64,000 nucleotides of DNA from NCBI GenBank assembly GCA_008694505.1, contig VZDJ01000116.1, forward strand, positions 21,327,027 through 21,391,026, written 5' to 3'. Positions 15,301-30,700 of this stretch are shown here, one piece after another. The notes under the pieces are model-generated. The model was not told where the DNA came from. It saw only the letters and a list, made by a program, of their open reading frames with translations, and made no database searches. The DNA comes from Cyanoderma ruficeps (lineage: Eukaryota > Chordata > Aves > Passeriformes > Timaliidae). The translations under genes were made by a program, and so were the position numbers. The first letter of the stretch is position 1. Every line of letters starts with the position of its first letter.

Positions 15301-18300
15301 CACCCAGTGAAAGACCATTATTCACACAGCAGTGTTTGTTAGAAACCAAAACAATATATTATTCATACAGTTATTCCATTCAGTCAACCTCACTCTTCCA
15401 ACACCTCATTTTTCCTACTTAGTCTAGCACAGCATTTTCCTGAAATTGGGCATAAGGCTGAGATTTTTGATTTATATTGAGGCCACTTGACACGTACTAG
15501 ACTAAAAGAAATCCTACCACATACACACTCACAAAAAGCCTTATTTCCCTCCACTCTCACTGCATTATGCTTCAGCTCTTTGAGGAAGACCCACACCCTG
15601 CTGAGTAATACACTCCATTTATCACCACCTGTGGAGAACCCTGCATCAGGGTTTGGCTCTGTGCTGCAGCAACCCACTGTCTGCTCTGAAGGCTACAGAG
15701 GAGTGCAAATGCATGTACTGTACCCACTATTTAACATATCACCTTTCATCTGTAAATTGTCTGAAATTTCAAGTTGAACTGATTTGAAAGATGTCTATTA
15801 CACTTCACTAAACTAAAATTTGGGTACAAGTCTTGGCTTCTCATATTTCAGTTCAACAAAGCCTCTGGCTGCTACTATAACCAGCATGCCAATAAAACAG
15901 TGTTCAGTTGGTTATGAATTCTTGATTCACAAACACATCAACAAGAAAGCAAAGTGTCATTTAACATACAAGAGGGAAAAACAATTAACAGCATACCATA
16001 CAAAATTTGTACTTCTATTACACTGCAGGCTCTCTATGACCAAATAGTCCATCACTAATTAAGCAATCTGCACTAAATGAATTCTATCTTCACATTTTGA
16101 AAAGAAGTTTGATGCATTCTCTGCTCATCATGTCCTATAAAGCTTAACTTAATCTGTTTTACAACTCTCACTCTGAAACTAGAATAAGTTTCAGCCTGCG
16201 AGGTTCAGGGGACAGCATATGACACAAGGAACTGTGGTGAGAATTCCAGGTGAGAATCCTATACCTTCCAGCACCTTTTGTCTTCCAAGCAAAGGTTTCA
16301 ATCAAAACTGAAGTACAAATCCAGTGGTGACACCAAGGTATGGTGAAGGTTTACATCTCTGGATAGAAAAACTTCTGCAGTTCCTGTCACAAACCCCAGG
16401 CAGAGAGAATAAATGGATGTGGGAGAGCAAGAAGTTCCTATGACATTTCTGCCATGTGCTTTGCAAATAGACAATTTTATTCGTTACTTTTATTAAAAAT
16501 CCAACATTTCCTTCCAGAAGCACTGATGCACCCTTCTACTAAGAGGAGGATTCAAAATGTCTAATCCTGGATGACAACCCACATGGCTTTGGGTAAAGCT
16601 CATAATCTCCTCCACAGCCGCACTTTACTAAGACTCAGAACTACTTCAGTGACTCTTGGTACAAACACTCTTATTAGAATTAGTTGGGTCTTTTTTCCAC
16701 AGGAAAGCCTTGACTCACTGCAGGTTTTAATCACTATTTTGGAACTGTGCAGAGAAGGCAGGCAGTAATGTAACAAGAAAACGCTTACATTAAGTGGACC
16801 ATGAAGAGCACCTGGAGACAAATAGATTTTAGTTACAGAATTTCTTCCACATTAAGAAACAAAATACAATGCTCCAAATCTCTGCCACATTTGCCTAGAG
16901 CCCTGTTACAGGCATCAACATATCCTGCAAGAGAACTAAGTCCAGTAAAGCAAGTACCACACCTTCTGCAGAATTTACTGTTTTAAAGAAAGAAGAAGTG
17001 AACTAGGCCACCTCTATTCAGCAGAGTAGGAAGCCTACATCCATATCTGGAGTTTTGCTGATTACTATTTTGACACAGAATAAAGAGCTCCCAAACCAGA
17101 CCTTTAAAGGGATCCCATAGTAAAATCTAGTACCTAATTTTCCTCAGTACTAATGAAGAATTAGCTGTAGTTCACCACTATCACCTAACCAAGGCGCAGT
17201 TCTTATGGGCATACCATTCAACTAAACAGCTCCAACATTTTCAGAGATCAGTAGATATTAAGAGTAGTCAGAACTACAACATATTTACATACCTAATCTT
17301 CAGGCATATAACCACATCAGCCAACTTCTGGATCTCTCTTCTCTTTCCCCAGCAGGATCCTGAAAAATCACTGGCCTTTAACAATGCTTCATTGAAAGAG
17401 CACCTTCTTCCCACAAACACGCAGAAAGAAAACACAACAACTCTCTCACAACTTCCAACTTAGCTCCTTCCTTCAGGTTTTCTCTTCTTCAGTGAACTGG
17501 CTGATTGAGCCAACAACTCAGCTTCACCTGGCGCAAATGGAGAAGTTCTCATACTGCAAGTGTGAGCAACGAATCACACAAATCATGCAACATTGGTAAA
17601 ACATGAGTCTTTTTACAGAACTAAGGAAAAAATGCATTGGAAGGTGATCTTAGTAGAAAAGGACCAGATCAGCCATTGTTAATATCTGTAGCACTGAAGA
17701 GGCATGAGTTAGGTATGGCTGTGCCCTTCCTGAGAGGTACAGGGTTAACTGAATTTTACTAAAGGGAAAGAAGTTTCCAGAGCAGCTGATCACTCAAAAA
17801 CTGGCACAAGAAAACTTGGTATGTTCTTTCTCTGCATGAAAGGTGTTCTTTTCATGAAGTTAGCAGCTAAATCAGAGCAATGTGACAAAATCTGTTGATC
17901 AGATGGAATTTACAAGCTCAATAAGAATAGCTGGATGACAGAGCTCAGGTTAGGTGGTCTAATGATATTTTTGACATTAAGGCATAAAAGATAGGAGACA
18001 ATGAGTGGGTAGGCTGTGATTCATCCCTATAAATCCTTATTCTCCAGGTTTATTTCCAACAGCTGGCTATTCACATTTAGCTGCACACTTTCTTTTTATG
18101 TGCCATGAACGGGTTTTGTAAGAAATATTTTGGGTGTCCTTCTGAATCCACTACAGAAAACACAAGCTTTTTCACAGACTTTCCTGGACCTTAGTCCAGA
18201 ATAAACCAGGAGGATTTCTGAGCTGTCTTTAACTCTCCTTGAAATGCTTTAAAAGTGATTCAGTTTTTCTGGGACTCTGCAACCTCCCTGAACTCATGCC

Positions 18301-21300
18301 CCATCGGCTCCCTGTGGGATGGCAGAGTAAGGCTCAGGTTCTCCATCTGTAAAAGTGGCAGAGGGTCTTCTTCTCTCATCTCCTACCAAGATGTTTTCTT
18401 TCTTCCTTACAAGTTTGTTTGTACAGTAAAAAACAGCTCAAGCTTTTACATATCAGACTGAACTTGGTTTGGGTTAGGACTCATCTCCAAGTATTAAGCA
18501 CAGAAGATCTCACCATAGCAATAGAACCCTAAAGTCCCACTTCCCCCAAACTATAGTTACCAGTTTTGCTCCTCTACTCAGCCCACACCACTCTCTTTTT
18601 CAGCTAACTTCCACTTTTAAGGTTTCCCTGTGCTTAAGGAGAAGCTTTCCCCTACTTCTTTCACTCATGTGCCTTTTGGTGGAGGTTATCTAATGGGGTA
18701 GTCAAGTGTTTCATCTTTGTCCCTCAGCCAGAAGTAGCTCTGTTCCAGAGTCTTTTCTTTGATTAATTAAAGGGAAAGAGGAAGCTATACAGTAATTTTA
18801 TTGCTGTTTTCTACTGAATAGCATTTTGCGTTCTGGATATTATCTGACAAATGTGCAGAAACACAAACCAGAATGGATAATAAATATAAACTATTGCAGC
18901 AATACTAACACCAGTGCTATCAGTTAGGAAAGTCATGACACACTATGCACTACTTAAGGAATTTGGCTTTTTGTTTTGTTTTGTTGTTACTGCTGCTGAA
19001 TTAAAACAGGGTGCACTGTTTTGAGGACATAACAGAAATGCATCAGGTTCTCCACATGTTGCTTTAAGTATCATGGACAAAACTTCAGTCACCATTCCTG
19101 TCCACACTGTTTTCTAATGCTAACTAAAATTACTGCTTTTTTATTTTCCCAGCAAAGTGTGAAATTGTTTTAAAAACTAATTAGCGCCTTGTGTGGTGAG
19201 TAAGAATTAGTATAGCAATTGACATCACAAAACCCCTAGAAGTCCACAAGAGAATGGATTTTGAAACAAATCACCTAAATCTTCATAAGATCTTAAGCCC
19301 AAGGAGGCAGAGAAAATTGCCACAGAGATTTAGTGTGAGATTCCATTAAAGTATTGTCATATGTGGGAATATACTGTAATTAAATGAAAAGTAAACAGAA
19401 TCTTTCTTTGCTTTGCAATGATAATAAATAGCCTGTGGTCACAAAGCTGCAAAGTCTAAATCTCCTGCACCTGGAGTTTTCTCCTTCTTAGAAAATAAGA
19501 GGAAGTTCAGAAACACTTCCAACAGCTGCAGGCAAATAACAAAAACTTGTATTTCTCCACCCTGCTGATACAGATGTTATCATTTGGGTTTGGACCAAAG
19601 TGGAGCTCTGCAACTTCCCAGGAATTCCATGGAAGCAACTGGGCAAGGAGATGCATTGTTAGATGTGCTTCGGCATTAAATATGCCATAGAAGAAAAAGC
19701 TGTATTTTTGATGTGCAATCTTCCACTAAAAATTAAATTGAGTTTCAGTGTGAAAAACAAGTAAATAAACAAAAATCCCAAATACATTTCATTCCTCTCA
19801 GTCTTTCATCCATTTTTTTTTCTTGTTTTTGTGGTATTTTGGTTTNTTTTTTGGTGTGGAGCTGTCACTTTTTAATTAGCTTGCTAGTTTTCTGCTTCAT
19901 GAGTAAAATGCTTATTTGATTATTTCTTTTTCTTTCCCTAAGAGACTTTAGAAACTTTCTATTCTTCCAGGTACTATAGGTGTCTCCAGTACAGAAGCAT
20001 ATGCTTGACTTTCCACTGTTATCGAAGAGTCCTCCATTGACCCAAATCTGCTTCCCAGAGCCCAACTGAAAATCCAAATATTGCCAAACATTTGATAAGA
20101 TCCCATCCCAAAGTGGCTTCACCAAAGCACCCACATTTCACCTTAAAGGAAGAACAAGAGAGCACAAATTACTTGGTCAGGGCAGTTCCCTGCTGTGGGA
20201 TGTCAGGATTTCCCCTGAGGGCCGAAGGAGGTGGCCAGGTGGGTGCTTCTTTGGCTAAGAACTGTTCAGCAACGGATTTATTTCCCCAGAGTTTGGAAAT
20301 CTTGAAAACATCCCTTTCTTTAATCCTGATTCTCAGCTGTTCCACTGTTTCCCATTCCAAGGGATCCGTAGCAAACTGACAGTGAGTGTTGGTTGCTGTC
20401 TTTCTTTCCACAGTACTCAGGAGCATTTGCTCCACAGTATTTCAGCCCAAAAAGTGAAAAATGGGCAGAAGCCAACTATCCAAGAAAACACTAGAGAAAC
20501 TGTTTAGTGGATGACTTCTACATCTGGGATGCAAAGGGCATTTCAGAAAGACTGGAGTGGAGACAAAGCTAGGAGATATTTCCAAGAGATTAATCCGGGA
20601 GACAGGCTCCTTACAGGGGAAGTCCAGGTGCAGCCAGGAGCCAGGGTCACAGTCACAGCCCTGCCTGAGCTGCTGAGGGTCTCCTGGACCGTGGGCAGGG
20701 ACACAAAGTGCCATCAATGACCTCTGGGGCTGCCACTGTGACCCATCCTGCATTTGAAGGATTACATCTGCAAATGTTAACGCCTGTAGAAAAGCCAACA
20801 AAAAATAAACTTCAGTTTTATGATCTCAGGAGCTTTCTGGGTTCTCCTTCAACTACATGAACACTTGCTGGGATTAAATTTGTTTTAGTTTGTTTTGTTT
20901 TTTTTAAAATATTGCTAGGCAATTATCTTCAGTACCAGATCTACCAGTTCTCAAATGCTGGAAGTCTTCCTTGTTCATCGTTAGCACTCAATTCATCAGC
21001 TGACTGAATTATTGCTTGGAAGTACTTTTGGGTGAATTATGTCTTGTGAGGTATTTTGATCTGTTTGAATCATTGTACATTAATTTCTTGATCTTAAATT
21101 GTAAAACATCAGAGAACTGGACCCACAGAAATGCTTTATTCTACCATATTTTATACTGTTTGCATAATTTACATGGCTTCTTACCACCTCTAGCTGGACT
21201 GAAATGCATATTCCAAAGTAACTGTGTCCCATTATACAGGCAATTAAGGCATAATTAAAACCCTGACACCCTTAAAGTTTTCTCTCAGAACTGGAAGGTC

Positions 21301-24300
21301 AATCCAAACTATGCCGGTTTTTTTTCCCCTTTCCTACATCAGGGTTCTTAGCCAAATCTTCTTTAAGTTTTACAAAGATTTCCTGAGAGCTGGCAGACCT
21401 GTATGAGCCAGAGGTTAGAAGCTGGATTTCATTCTTTACCTCTGACTTTCCAGGCATCCTCAGGCCTCTCTACCATCCCTCAAATCACTGACTTCATTTA
21501 CCAGTCCCATGGGGTTACATTTGCCACTCATATTTATTTCCCATCCCATGGGAAAAAGCGATTTAGCAACATTTCGCAAAGACACAACAATCCTATAGAA
21601 CATTTTTCAAACCTGAGATATACAAATGAAAGGGAAAATATTATTATTCAGTTCCAATTGTCCTTCTGCAGAAAAGAAAGTTGTCAGCTACAGGGATGAT
21701 TTTGTACAGTCCATCATATTCTCTTTGCTTTTTTCAAATTGTTCATCAGTGTTTGGATGGAGGAAATTCCTGACTATCACTGTGGGTTTAATACTGTGAG
21801 ATTTCCTAAACGAGCTGCACCAAAGAAAATGACCAGATAAATTTCATGCATCCAAACAACTCACTATTTTAAATGTCCTATTTTGAGTCTGCCATTAGTG
21901 GTATGATCCACACTAAGGCTGTTGAATTTTTCTGCTCCTGGATTTTCTGGAAGTGGAAAACCTTTATTTTTTTATAACTAGCAAAAAGAAACAATTCTAT
22001 TTTTAAACCCTCAAATGACAGAAGATCAATATGAAAACTGCAGAAGTACATTCTTTCACAATTTTGAAAAAAGCTTTTTATCAGAAGAAGTTCAAAGTGT
22101 GCCTCCCAGACCAGCTATTAAAACAAACACCTTTCAGCCTGGAGAATAAAGTCCATGATTTTTGCCAAGTTTTCCCGGGATTTATTCTGCAGTTTGCATT
22201 GTGCAACGAGGGATTCTGAGTATCACGTTTCTCATTGCAGCAGCCTCCACCAGTGGGAACCAGATAAAACACAATCTGTTCAGTCACACCTTCAAAGCAG
22301 GAGTCACAACAAACATGCAATATTCCCACTTCACCTGGAACCAGCTGGAGCATTTTTTTATTAACCATTATTGTGGGCATTTAAATAGATTTCACACAAG
22401 CTACAAGAAAGTCGCCAATATGTATCTAAATACCCCCAATATGAATTCTCATTTCAAAGCTTGTATGAAATGTGACCCTAATAATTGCCCCACTGCTTTT
22501 TATGGCAGTGGTGCCCACTGATGTCCCCAGCTGGGGCCAGACCTTGCAGATCACAGTTACCATCACAAACACCACTTTTTGCTCTGTGCAGACACAGCCA
22601 GCAGTGCAGACAAGGTGGTCTTGGGCTGAAGGAGGTCTCTGAGCACAGCTAAAGTTAGAAATAGAATGTTTGATCCTTGGACAAAATCGCACAGCAGCCA
22701 ACCAAAGGGACACGTGTAGTCCAGAGCAGCAGAAAAGAGCTATTAAAAGATAATTGCCTAATTAATTAATTGAAGGCTTCTGGAACATATGAAGACATGA
22801 AATTGAAGACTTGAAGGCTCCACTGAAGATCTGTAAGTGCTGTGGCTTCCCAGCTATGAAAGCAAAGCGTTTCATATCCACATGAAGGAGCACCTCCTCC
22901 TTCTTGCTGGCTGCTGGAATTCTCCTCTCCTGGGAGGCCCTGCCGGTGCTCACCCCCGGGAGCTCCTGATGAGCTCTGGCACTTTCAATATCAGTCAAGC
23001 AGGATGTTCAAAGCCACATAAGGCATTTTACAGGCCCAAATTCCGTTAATTGTAAAAGGAACTGAGTGCTCCAAAACCTTAGGGACCATCAAGCATTTTA
23101 TCCTCATTTTCATGTCTAAGATTTCCTTTAAAGGAAAGCTTTTGGAAAGAGATGCCATGGGGAAAGCACTGATTTGCAGCTCTTGCTGAACTGATTACAA
23201 CAAGCAATGAGTTAATGAGTTTTCTTTGTGGTTTCTTACTCCTGTTTGCAGAGGTGATTTTTTTATCACTTCTAATCTCTCTGTTGGAGGTGACAGCTGC
23301 AAGGTGGGGTGAGGAAAAACAATCTGTGCAAAATGTGCTGGCAGAAGCTAAGGCATAAAAGTTTAAATCACTTGCTTATGACAAGCAGAAGGACTCTGTG
23401 GCTAAGGTTTACTGACTCTCTGACACAGCAGTTTATCACTCCTGGCCATTCTGTCTCCCTGCTTGCTTCCACCAGGGAAAGTGCTACTAGCAATGAGACA
23501 AATGACAGCACAAGCTCACACACATATTTTATTACTGATGGACCCAAGGCACTACCACAACCTTCAGATGCTTATCCCGATGATTCAAGGAGCGCATTCA
23601 AGCCTCGGATTTTATTTCAGCTTGTTCTAAAGATGGGTATTAGCCAGGTAAACATCATTTGCCAGGTCAGTCATAGGGGATTTCACAGGAATTTAGTCTG
23701 TGATACTTTTGTCTGTCCCACTGCAGATGCAGAGAGACGACGCCTACATAAAGTAGGCCTTTCTGAATTGCTGTGTAGTCTGGCACACTACAGAGACTCA
23801 CTGGAGGGCTCCTGTAGTACAGGTCTGCACAAAGAAGTCTGAAGTACCAAGCTCTGTTCAGCAGTGCTTTGCCTCCCCTCCAAGCCTCTCCAGGGTAACC
23901 TTCCCTCTGGCTGCAGAGATAGAGCACATTTTTGGTGCCAGCAGTCACGGAGCTTGCTAAAGAACACAGCTTCTGCAGGGTTCAGTTAAGTGGTTTTTAA
24001 TATTCTACAGAAGGCCAAACTTGGGATGTTGTTTGAAGCATTTTTTAACCTTAGCAGACGGGTATTGAAAGGGCAGTGACCTCCTCCTGTCACCTTCCTT
24101 ATCCAGGTGACAGGATATCTGCTGCCATGTCTTTCCTCTCGAGGTCATTTCCCTGGCTGCCTTCAGACAGTTTCATACATGAGCAATACTGAAAGAAAAA
24201 AAAAGTGAAAATCCTTTCTTAAAACATCTAGAGACGGATTTACTACAGAACAAAGTAACAAGAAAACTCCATCTTTCTGCCACACAAGCCCTTCCTCAGG

Positions 24301-27300
24301 AAAAAGGGTTCAAGGCACCTTCAGTGTCCTGGGTGGTTTTGCGAGTTCTCCACATGAAAAATTACGGTCATTGAACATGTCAGTTCAGTGATCAAGCCAT
24401 GAAGTAACCCAAGAGCCTAATTCCTGGATGAGTAGGGAGAAAAGCCTCACCTAGGCTTTCAGGACAGTATTAAGATCAGCAGGAGGGCTGCACCCGCAGT
24501 GCTGTGGCCTGGCACCAGGCAGAGACCCTGCAACCCACATTGACAATCTGCTCCTGGGAAGGAGGACAGGCACTTCTGCAGCCTGTTAGGACAGAGGGAA
24601 ATAAAAGGATGAAACAACAACCTGTTTCTGAATGTGAACTTTAATTTTTGAAGGAGAAGTCCTAATTTTGAAAGTCCTCATTTGTTCTCTGAATCTGGCA
24701 ATAGCTCTATGGAAGCAGAAGTGTAACACCGCCCAAATTCACGGGGTCAAAGTACACCCTGCCAAGGAGGGGTGAGCAGGGGCTCTCTGCTCCTGCACAC
24801 ACACACAGGTACCACACGCAGGGCACACCCACACTACCCCAATCTCAGCATGGAGCAGGAGCTGATTCCTGTCATGTTTTCTTTGATCAGCTGAGTCTCA
24901 CTGCCTACCTACTACTTATATCCTTCTCTGCTGTAGGAGTCAGGGATAATACTGACCTTTGCTTAAAAATTATTCCACAGCAGGAAAAATTATCCCGACA
25001 CAGGATGTGATGCAGTGCCCCGCAACTAAAAGGCAGCCTGTGAGCAGAATTGACCATCAGAATAAATAACTTTTACAACATAATTTGGTATCAGAAACAA
25101 CAAACAATAACTTTCACATCTATATAGACCACCAAAAGGCCTAGTCCATACTAAATAACTCTTTCACATACACTGATGGGCACCCCAGCATCTAATCCAA
25201 ACCATCAGCTGCAGAGCAGGAATAGCAGTTAAAAAAATAGATGTAGAATATCAAATGGGATATAGACATAGAGCTCTCCTGCACGTACCCTTATGTCAGG
25301 AAAGAGATAATCTAGTTAACGTGGATTGGAAACCCGCTGCAAGCTGGTCGGAGGAAATGCCTGTCCGTGCAGGAGCAATTAATGCAAACGCTAATGAGCC
25401 TTTGAAACTCGTTGATGCTGCACCACTGAAGGGTACAGATCACACAATAGAAACTATCCTGCATTTCAGCCCATGTTCTCAGGCATGAACATGGAGATCT
25501 GGAAATGAATTTGTAAGGTAAGTTATTTAACTGCGAGGATTTTTTGATGTGTGTCTTAGCCCGTGCCCCAGGCTGCTGTCAGGGGCAGGATGACACAGAC
25601 ATGGTTTTCTCACAGCAGGACAAATCCTGCACTTTGACACTCCACAGAAAGTAAAGAGTCATGTTAAGGGTTCCGTTTATTAATTCTACAATATCACAGA
25701 TAACTCACTTTATTTCAGCTCTGCTGAGCAAATGAAAATCCTGGGTCCTTCCCTTCTGGAAACCTAATTCCCTCAAGTACTTTGGAGAGGTACTCTGCTG
25801 AATTAAAATCCTCCCCAGAGAGATTTTTTAAGGACAGTAACACTGCTTAAAGATAACTGCCAGGCTGCCCATGCCATCCAAAATCCTTCTGGAAGTATTT
25901 GAAACAAGCAGAGTGGAGAGGCTGAAGTGAGGGAAGTGTGTGAGTTGTGCAAGTATGGTGACAATCTTTTTGAGAGAAAAAGAAAGTGGTGATTACCTGA
26001 GCCAAGAATCAGTTTCTAACACAGTAGAAACAGCAAGCTTGCTTTTTAATTTGGTGATAAGAAGAGACAAAGCTTTAAGGAAACTCTGATCACAATTTTA
26101 TAATAGATTCTGTAAGGAATTCACTAATAAAACACGTTATTAAAGTTTTGTGGTAGAGATTCAGGAGACTGAATCCATGAGCTGGAGCAGAATCTAACAC
26201 ATTTTTATGAATTCATAAAATGTTTTACAGGATCTCATGAGTAAGACCCTGCAAATTTGGAGCCTGAAGCAAATTTTTTTTACAGTTCACATATATAAAA
26301 ACAAAACCAGAGGTTTTAATGGCAGTGTTGACACATTGTTAACTACATGTGATGCTTGAAATATAAAAAACAAAGAGGGGAAAGAAATTAAAGAATTTCT
26401 GGGGTATTTTGAGTACATCTATGTTTTCTGTTATTTTACCTGGCAGCCAAACCACTAATTGAAGCGAAGACAAATGCCAAGTCACTGGCAAAATCCTTCT
26501 TCATGTCACTAGAAATTTATAGTGTTCTTCACAAACTCCTTTGAATGAGGACAACGCTATACCCTGACTGAGCTGCTCCCAGCACTCTGTCGTTATCGTT
26601 TGCTTCTTTGCAATGTAATGACACACTCCTCTTTTTCCTGACTGGAAAGGCAAGAGAGTGGTGCTTATTAGATGTTATTTATTTCAGGATTTAATTGTAG
26701 CATTTCTTTAAAAAGTAAAAATTAAAAAAAATGCAAAGGCCAAAAAAGGCATACAGATTCTATAGAGGAGGAAGACAGAACAATCTGCCTAATAATTAAC
26801 TTAATTTTCATTTATTTAGTCAAGTTTTGTTAGTTTTCCTTTACAAATATTATGTCTAGGAAAACGACTGCTGTAAAATGAAATTCATTAAAGTGGTGTC
26901 AATCCTCTTGTTCCAGAGAGACAATCATGATTGGGTTATCATTCTGAGAAGACAGAGAATTGGTTGAACTGGGACCATTTAAATAAAAAAAAAATCACTT
27001 TCACCTCCTTCCTCCTGCATCAGTCTTCATGTATTGTGCCTTGCATGAGCCGGTAACAGATTCATTGCAGCCATGCGGTAACTGATTGATGAAACTTTGC
27101 ATATTTTCCTGATGTGTATGAAGTAGTAGCACTCAGGATTAACAGATCTATGCCTTGAATTACTTCTCATTTCCATTCAAAGTCCATGCAATTTTTTTAC
27201 AAGGGCTCTTCAAAAGAAACAAAGCCAGAAAATTCACAGTAGATTAAAACTCAGCAGGGGTGAATTCTTATGTGGTGAAGAAAGGAAATACAATAAGAAA

Positions 27301-27486
27301 ACTGGTTTCACTTTTACATTTTTAAAAAGCAGAGCAATCACAACCTCACAATGATTGTAGTTCTCACACCAACACAAAATTAAGTGTCTCAAAGGCTGCC
27401 CATGTCTCTTAATTTGTCTGAGGATGGCCTGGAGATCTAAAACAGAGACTCCACAGCTCTGTTCCAGTTCCCAACAGGAGCAAAAT
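9321..27486. other. Gene-free region, middle
   Basis: Unique sequence with no coding exon I can support on either strand. Local GC rises around 11400-11900 and 20550-20760 lengthen chance open frames but show no splice-flanked conserved segment. An N lies in a T run at 19846. Confidence 0.6.
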
Positions 27487-27737
27487 AATGGAATCATTGA
27501 GGTTGAGTGGAAGTCAGGTGGTCCAACACTCCCCACCTGCCCCAACAGAGGCCCAGCTTAGCCCAGGCTGCTCAGACCTTGTCCAGTCTGGTGTTTGACC
27601 CCTCCACAGGCAGAGATTCACCAGCTGCTCTGTGCCCTTGCTGCAGGATTTCACTGCCCTCACTGGGGGTGTTTTCCCTGCTATCTGACAGGAATTTTCC
27701 TCCTTCCACTTGTATCCCTTGCCTCTGTACTCACTGA
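27487..27737 (-). mobile_element. CR1 LINE fragment, reverse orientation
   Basis: Starting with GGAATCATTGAGGTTG and GGTCCAACACTCCCC, the plus strand reads as the reverse complement of a CR1 3' region. It includes the diagnostic GCTGCTCAG-CCTTGTCCAG block and the closing TTGCCTCTGT-TCACTG block. Numerous differences suggest an old copy. A 76-codon open frame on the plus strand inside it has no coding meaning. Confidence 0.85.
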
Positions 27738-30700
27738 AATTTTAGAACATTTCAGGGTTGTCTTGATGTATCTGGCATATCACAAAAAATAATACCCTGA
27801 ATTTTCCAATACAATATTTTACACTTTCATCCCGGTCTGTTGTTGTCTTCTTAGAAACCATTTACCCAGAGTGGCTTTAGAAGACACAGCTGGAGAAGTC
27901 CAGATGTGAAATCCAGAAATCCAGTACCTTTCTCAGACATTTGAGAAAGAAAGTGAGAATAATTGCAGTAGGATAAGAGAAATTTGAGTAAATATCTGAT
28001 GCCTCTCTGAATTCATGAAATGGCAGTCTGTACTATGAGTTAAGTGTTTTAATTACTCAGAGTTCAAGCCCAAGTTCTTCAGCTGGCTGTGGTAAATGGT
28101 TTATCTAACACATGGTATGTGACTGGCCTGCAGTTTGCTCTTAGCTCATCTCTTTGGGTGAGCCTCTGCGATTCTGAAGAATAATCTTGAAATTCCTTCC
28201 CAAAGAAGCAGCATCCCCTGCATACTGATCTCAGTGTGCTGGCAGCCCTTTAAACCCCTCTGTTCTGCTGCCTGAGGAGGTTCACACATCGTGCCTGGCC
28301 TCACCATCCTGCTCCCAGCTCCACACTGCTCCATGGAGTTCCCTTAACTCCTGCACTACCCCAGCATCTCAACCCTCCTGGGCCAGCCCTCTCTTCCAGC
28401 AGTTCCTGGTGTCAGCCACCAATAATAACATGCTAGGAGAGAGAGAAGGGATGAGGATTTTATGAGCATTTTCCCTTTGAGTTCCTTCCTTTCTGAAACT
28501 CTACTCTTAGATGAAGTTTACCCAGAGAGACAAGGTTTTCCCACAAAGAAGAAGAGAAGAAGAGAAGAGGAGGAAGAGAGGTTTTCATGTAGCCCTTCAT
28601 GCCCCAACACTACTTTTTTGTAAGTGGAAAGATATAGTACAGTTCCCTCATTTTTTCTCCTACTCAGAAGTTTCAAGTGTGTGTTAGGTTCTTATTCACT
28701 GAACTGGTGTCAGTTAATGGTGTCTCAAATTGTTAAGCAGTTTCTGAATCCTCTCTTCTGATGGATGAGGCAGTTCTGTCTTTACGTAATTCAGAGGAGC
28801 CGCATGAGACTTAATTAATATTTATAAAGCATTCAGGATGCTCAGTTGAAAAGGGTGATGATATAAAAGCTCTATAAAAACACTCACAATTTTTCAAATT
28901 CTCTGATGTTGCAGGTCAAATTAAAGACTCATTTTTCCCCTTCATTTTCCAGCAGCAATTGTGTCCCCTATGGGTTGTGTGGATACAGTCAGTGCCCAGA
29001 AGCCAGTAACACAGAGAATTTAAAGAGTGGATAACCTATTTATGCTTGTAAGGGATGGCAAGGCACAAACAGGAAAACCAATGAAATGTTGTTTCCTGTG
29101 AATCTGTGCTCTGTCTCCTCTAACCACCACCTCACCAGACATCTTCCCACAGCCCTTTGAGGTCTGCCACAGGCACGGGGAGGTTCAGGCAGCGGCTGAT
29201 CCAAGGGCAGTGACGGGCTGGGCAGCGTGGGCAGCTCAGCCACTGGCTGCTGCATCTGAAGAGGGCACCAGAGCTGAACGGCACCGTGAGGGCAGGAGAG
29301 CTCCTCAGAACATCTGCAATCACCATGGCTTATGTGAGTTGGTTGAAAATTGTCTGGAAAAGAAGACAGACATGCCAGCTGTCTGAAGAACCTCATTGCT
29401 TAAAATTGCCAAGCACAGACTGAGGCTCTCGAGGCCTCTCAGTGATGTCAGGCTTCTACCTCTGCCTCACTTGCAAACAGCTCTTGGTGCCAGCAGAGGA
29501 ATAAAGCATTGTTTAACTGAGGCTGGAGCAGAGTGGAAATGGTCCCACCCTGCTGCAGGGCACCACCAAACAGATGCAGTGGGCATCACAGTGACAACAG
29601 CAAAGGCACTGGACTGGAAGAGATGTGTTACAGCTGGCAAACACAAGCACCAGTCAGAGCCCACAGGGAAATGTGTTTATTTTTCAGATTGCATCTATCA
29701 CACAGAGGAAAATTATAGAGGAAGAGAGCGTGTTGTGTGTGTGTGTTTGCATCTCCACTCAGCTGTGCTGGAAAAGGGAAATCATCAAGCCCATGGAGTT
29801 GCCTAATGTGAAATGATTTAATGGCATGTGGCACAATTCAGCAAGTAACCTGAGGCTATCTGCCCCCATAGGCAGCCTCGGCTGACATCCTCCAGCCCCT
29901 CAGGAAAGGCTTCCTGAGGCTCCTCAGGGCTCCTTGGGATGTGGCTGCTCTCCCCACAGCCACCTGCTGTTGCTTGAGCCAAGTGCTGCTCCTACCTCTG
30001 GTGGGGAGACGAGGGGTGGCATGAGCTGCTTCTAAGACAGAAAGGTGGAACTTGGTTTATTTCTTGACATGCAATGCCTACAGCTGCTTCCTGCAGACAT
30101 TCAAACAATCTTGTCCTTGCTCTGCCTCAAGTCAAGGGATCACTGGACCAAGCTCCCAAACCACGGTGCCACGGCAGCACACTGTGATTGAAGTGTGGGA
30201 CACGTGGGCCCATCTTGCCTTCACTTTCCTCCCCCGGTGCCAGCTCCAGCATGTGTCTGGCCCAGAAATATGCTGACAGTGACCAGTGGTGCTTTGCAGG
30301 GACCTGAGCTGGGACGTTGATGTGCCTGAAAAACAATCCATAAGAAAAAGAGATGGAGGGAGTGAAGGTGCAGAATTCAATTCAGTTGTGCCCCCAGAGA
30401 AATCTCAAGCCAGCTGCCTAGGAACAGGGGGCACAGCACCGGGGAGGAACTAAGGGAGGAAAGGGAAGGGGAAAGACAAGGATTTGTTGGGATCAGTAGT
30501 CTTGTCAAGAGGAGCACATGAGTGACATCTCCTGAGATGCACAAAGCCACCTGGACATTGGGACAAAGATGCTCAGCAGGGCCCCAGCTCTCTCCCTGTC
30601 CAGCCCCACACCCATGAGCTGTGCAGCAGTGAACAGCACTGTCCTCCCTACCTGAAGGACTTCTTAAACTCAGTGGACTCCTCAGTTCTTATTAAGGGCA

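Noticed and set aside
23309..23842. Plus-strand frame of 177 codons
   Set aside because: It starts at GTG, has no family resemblance or conserved motif, and sits in gene-free DNA.
27507..27737. Plus-strand frame of 76 codons
   Set aside because: It lies within the reverse-oriented CR1 fragment and is antisense to it.
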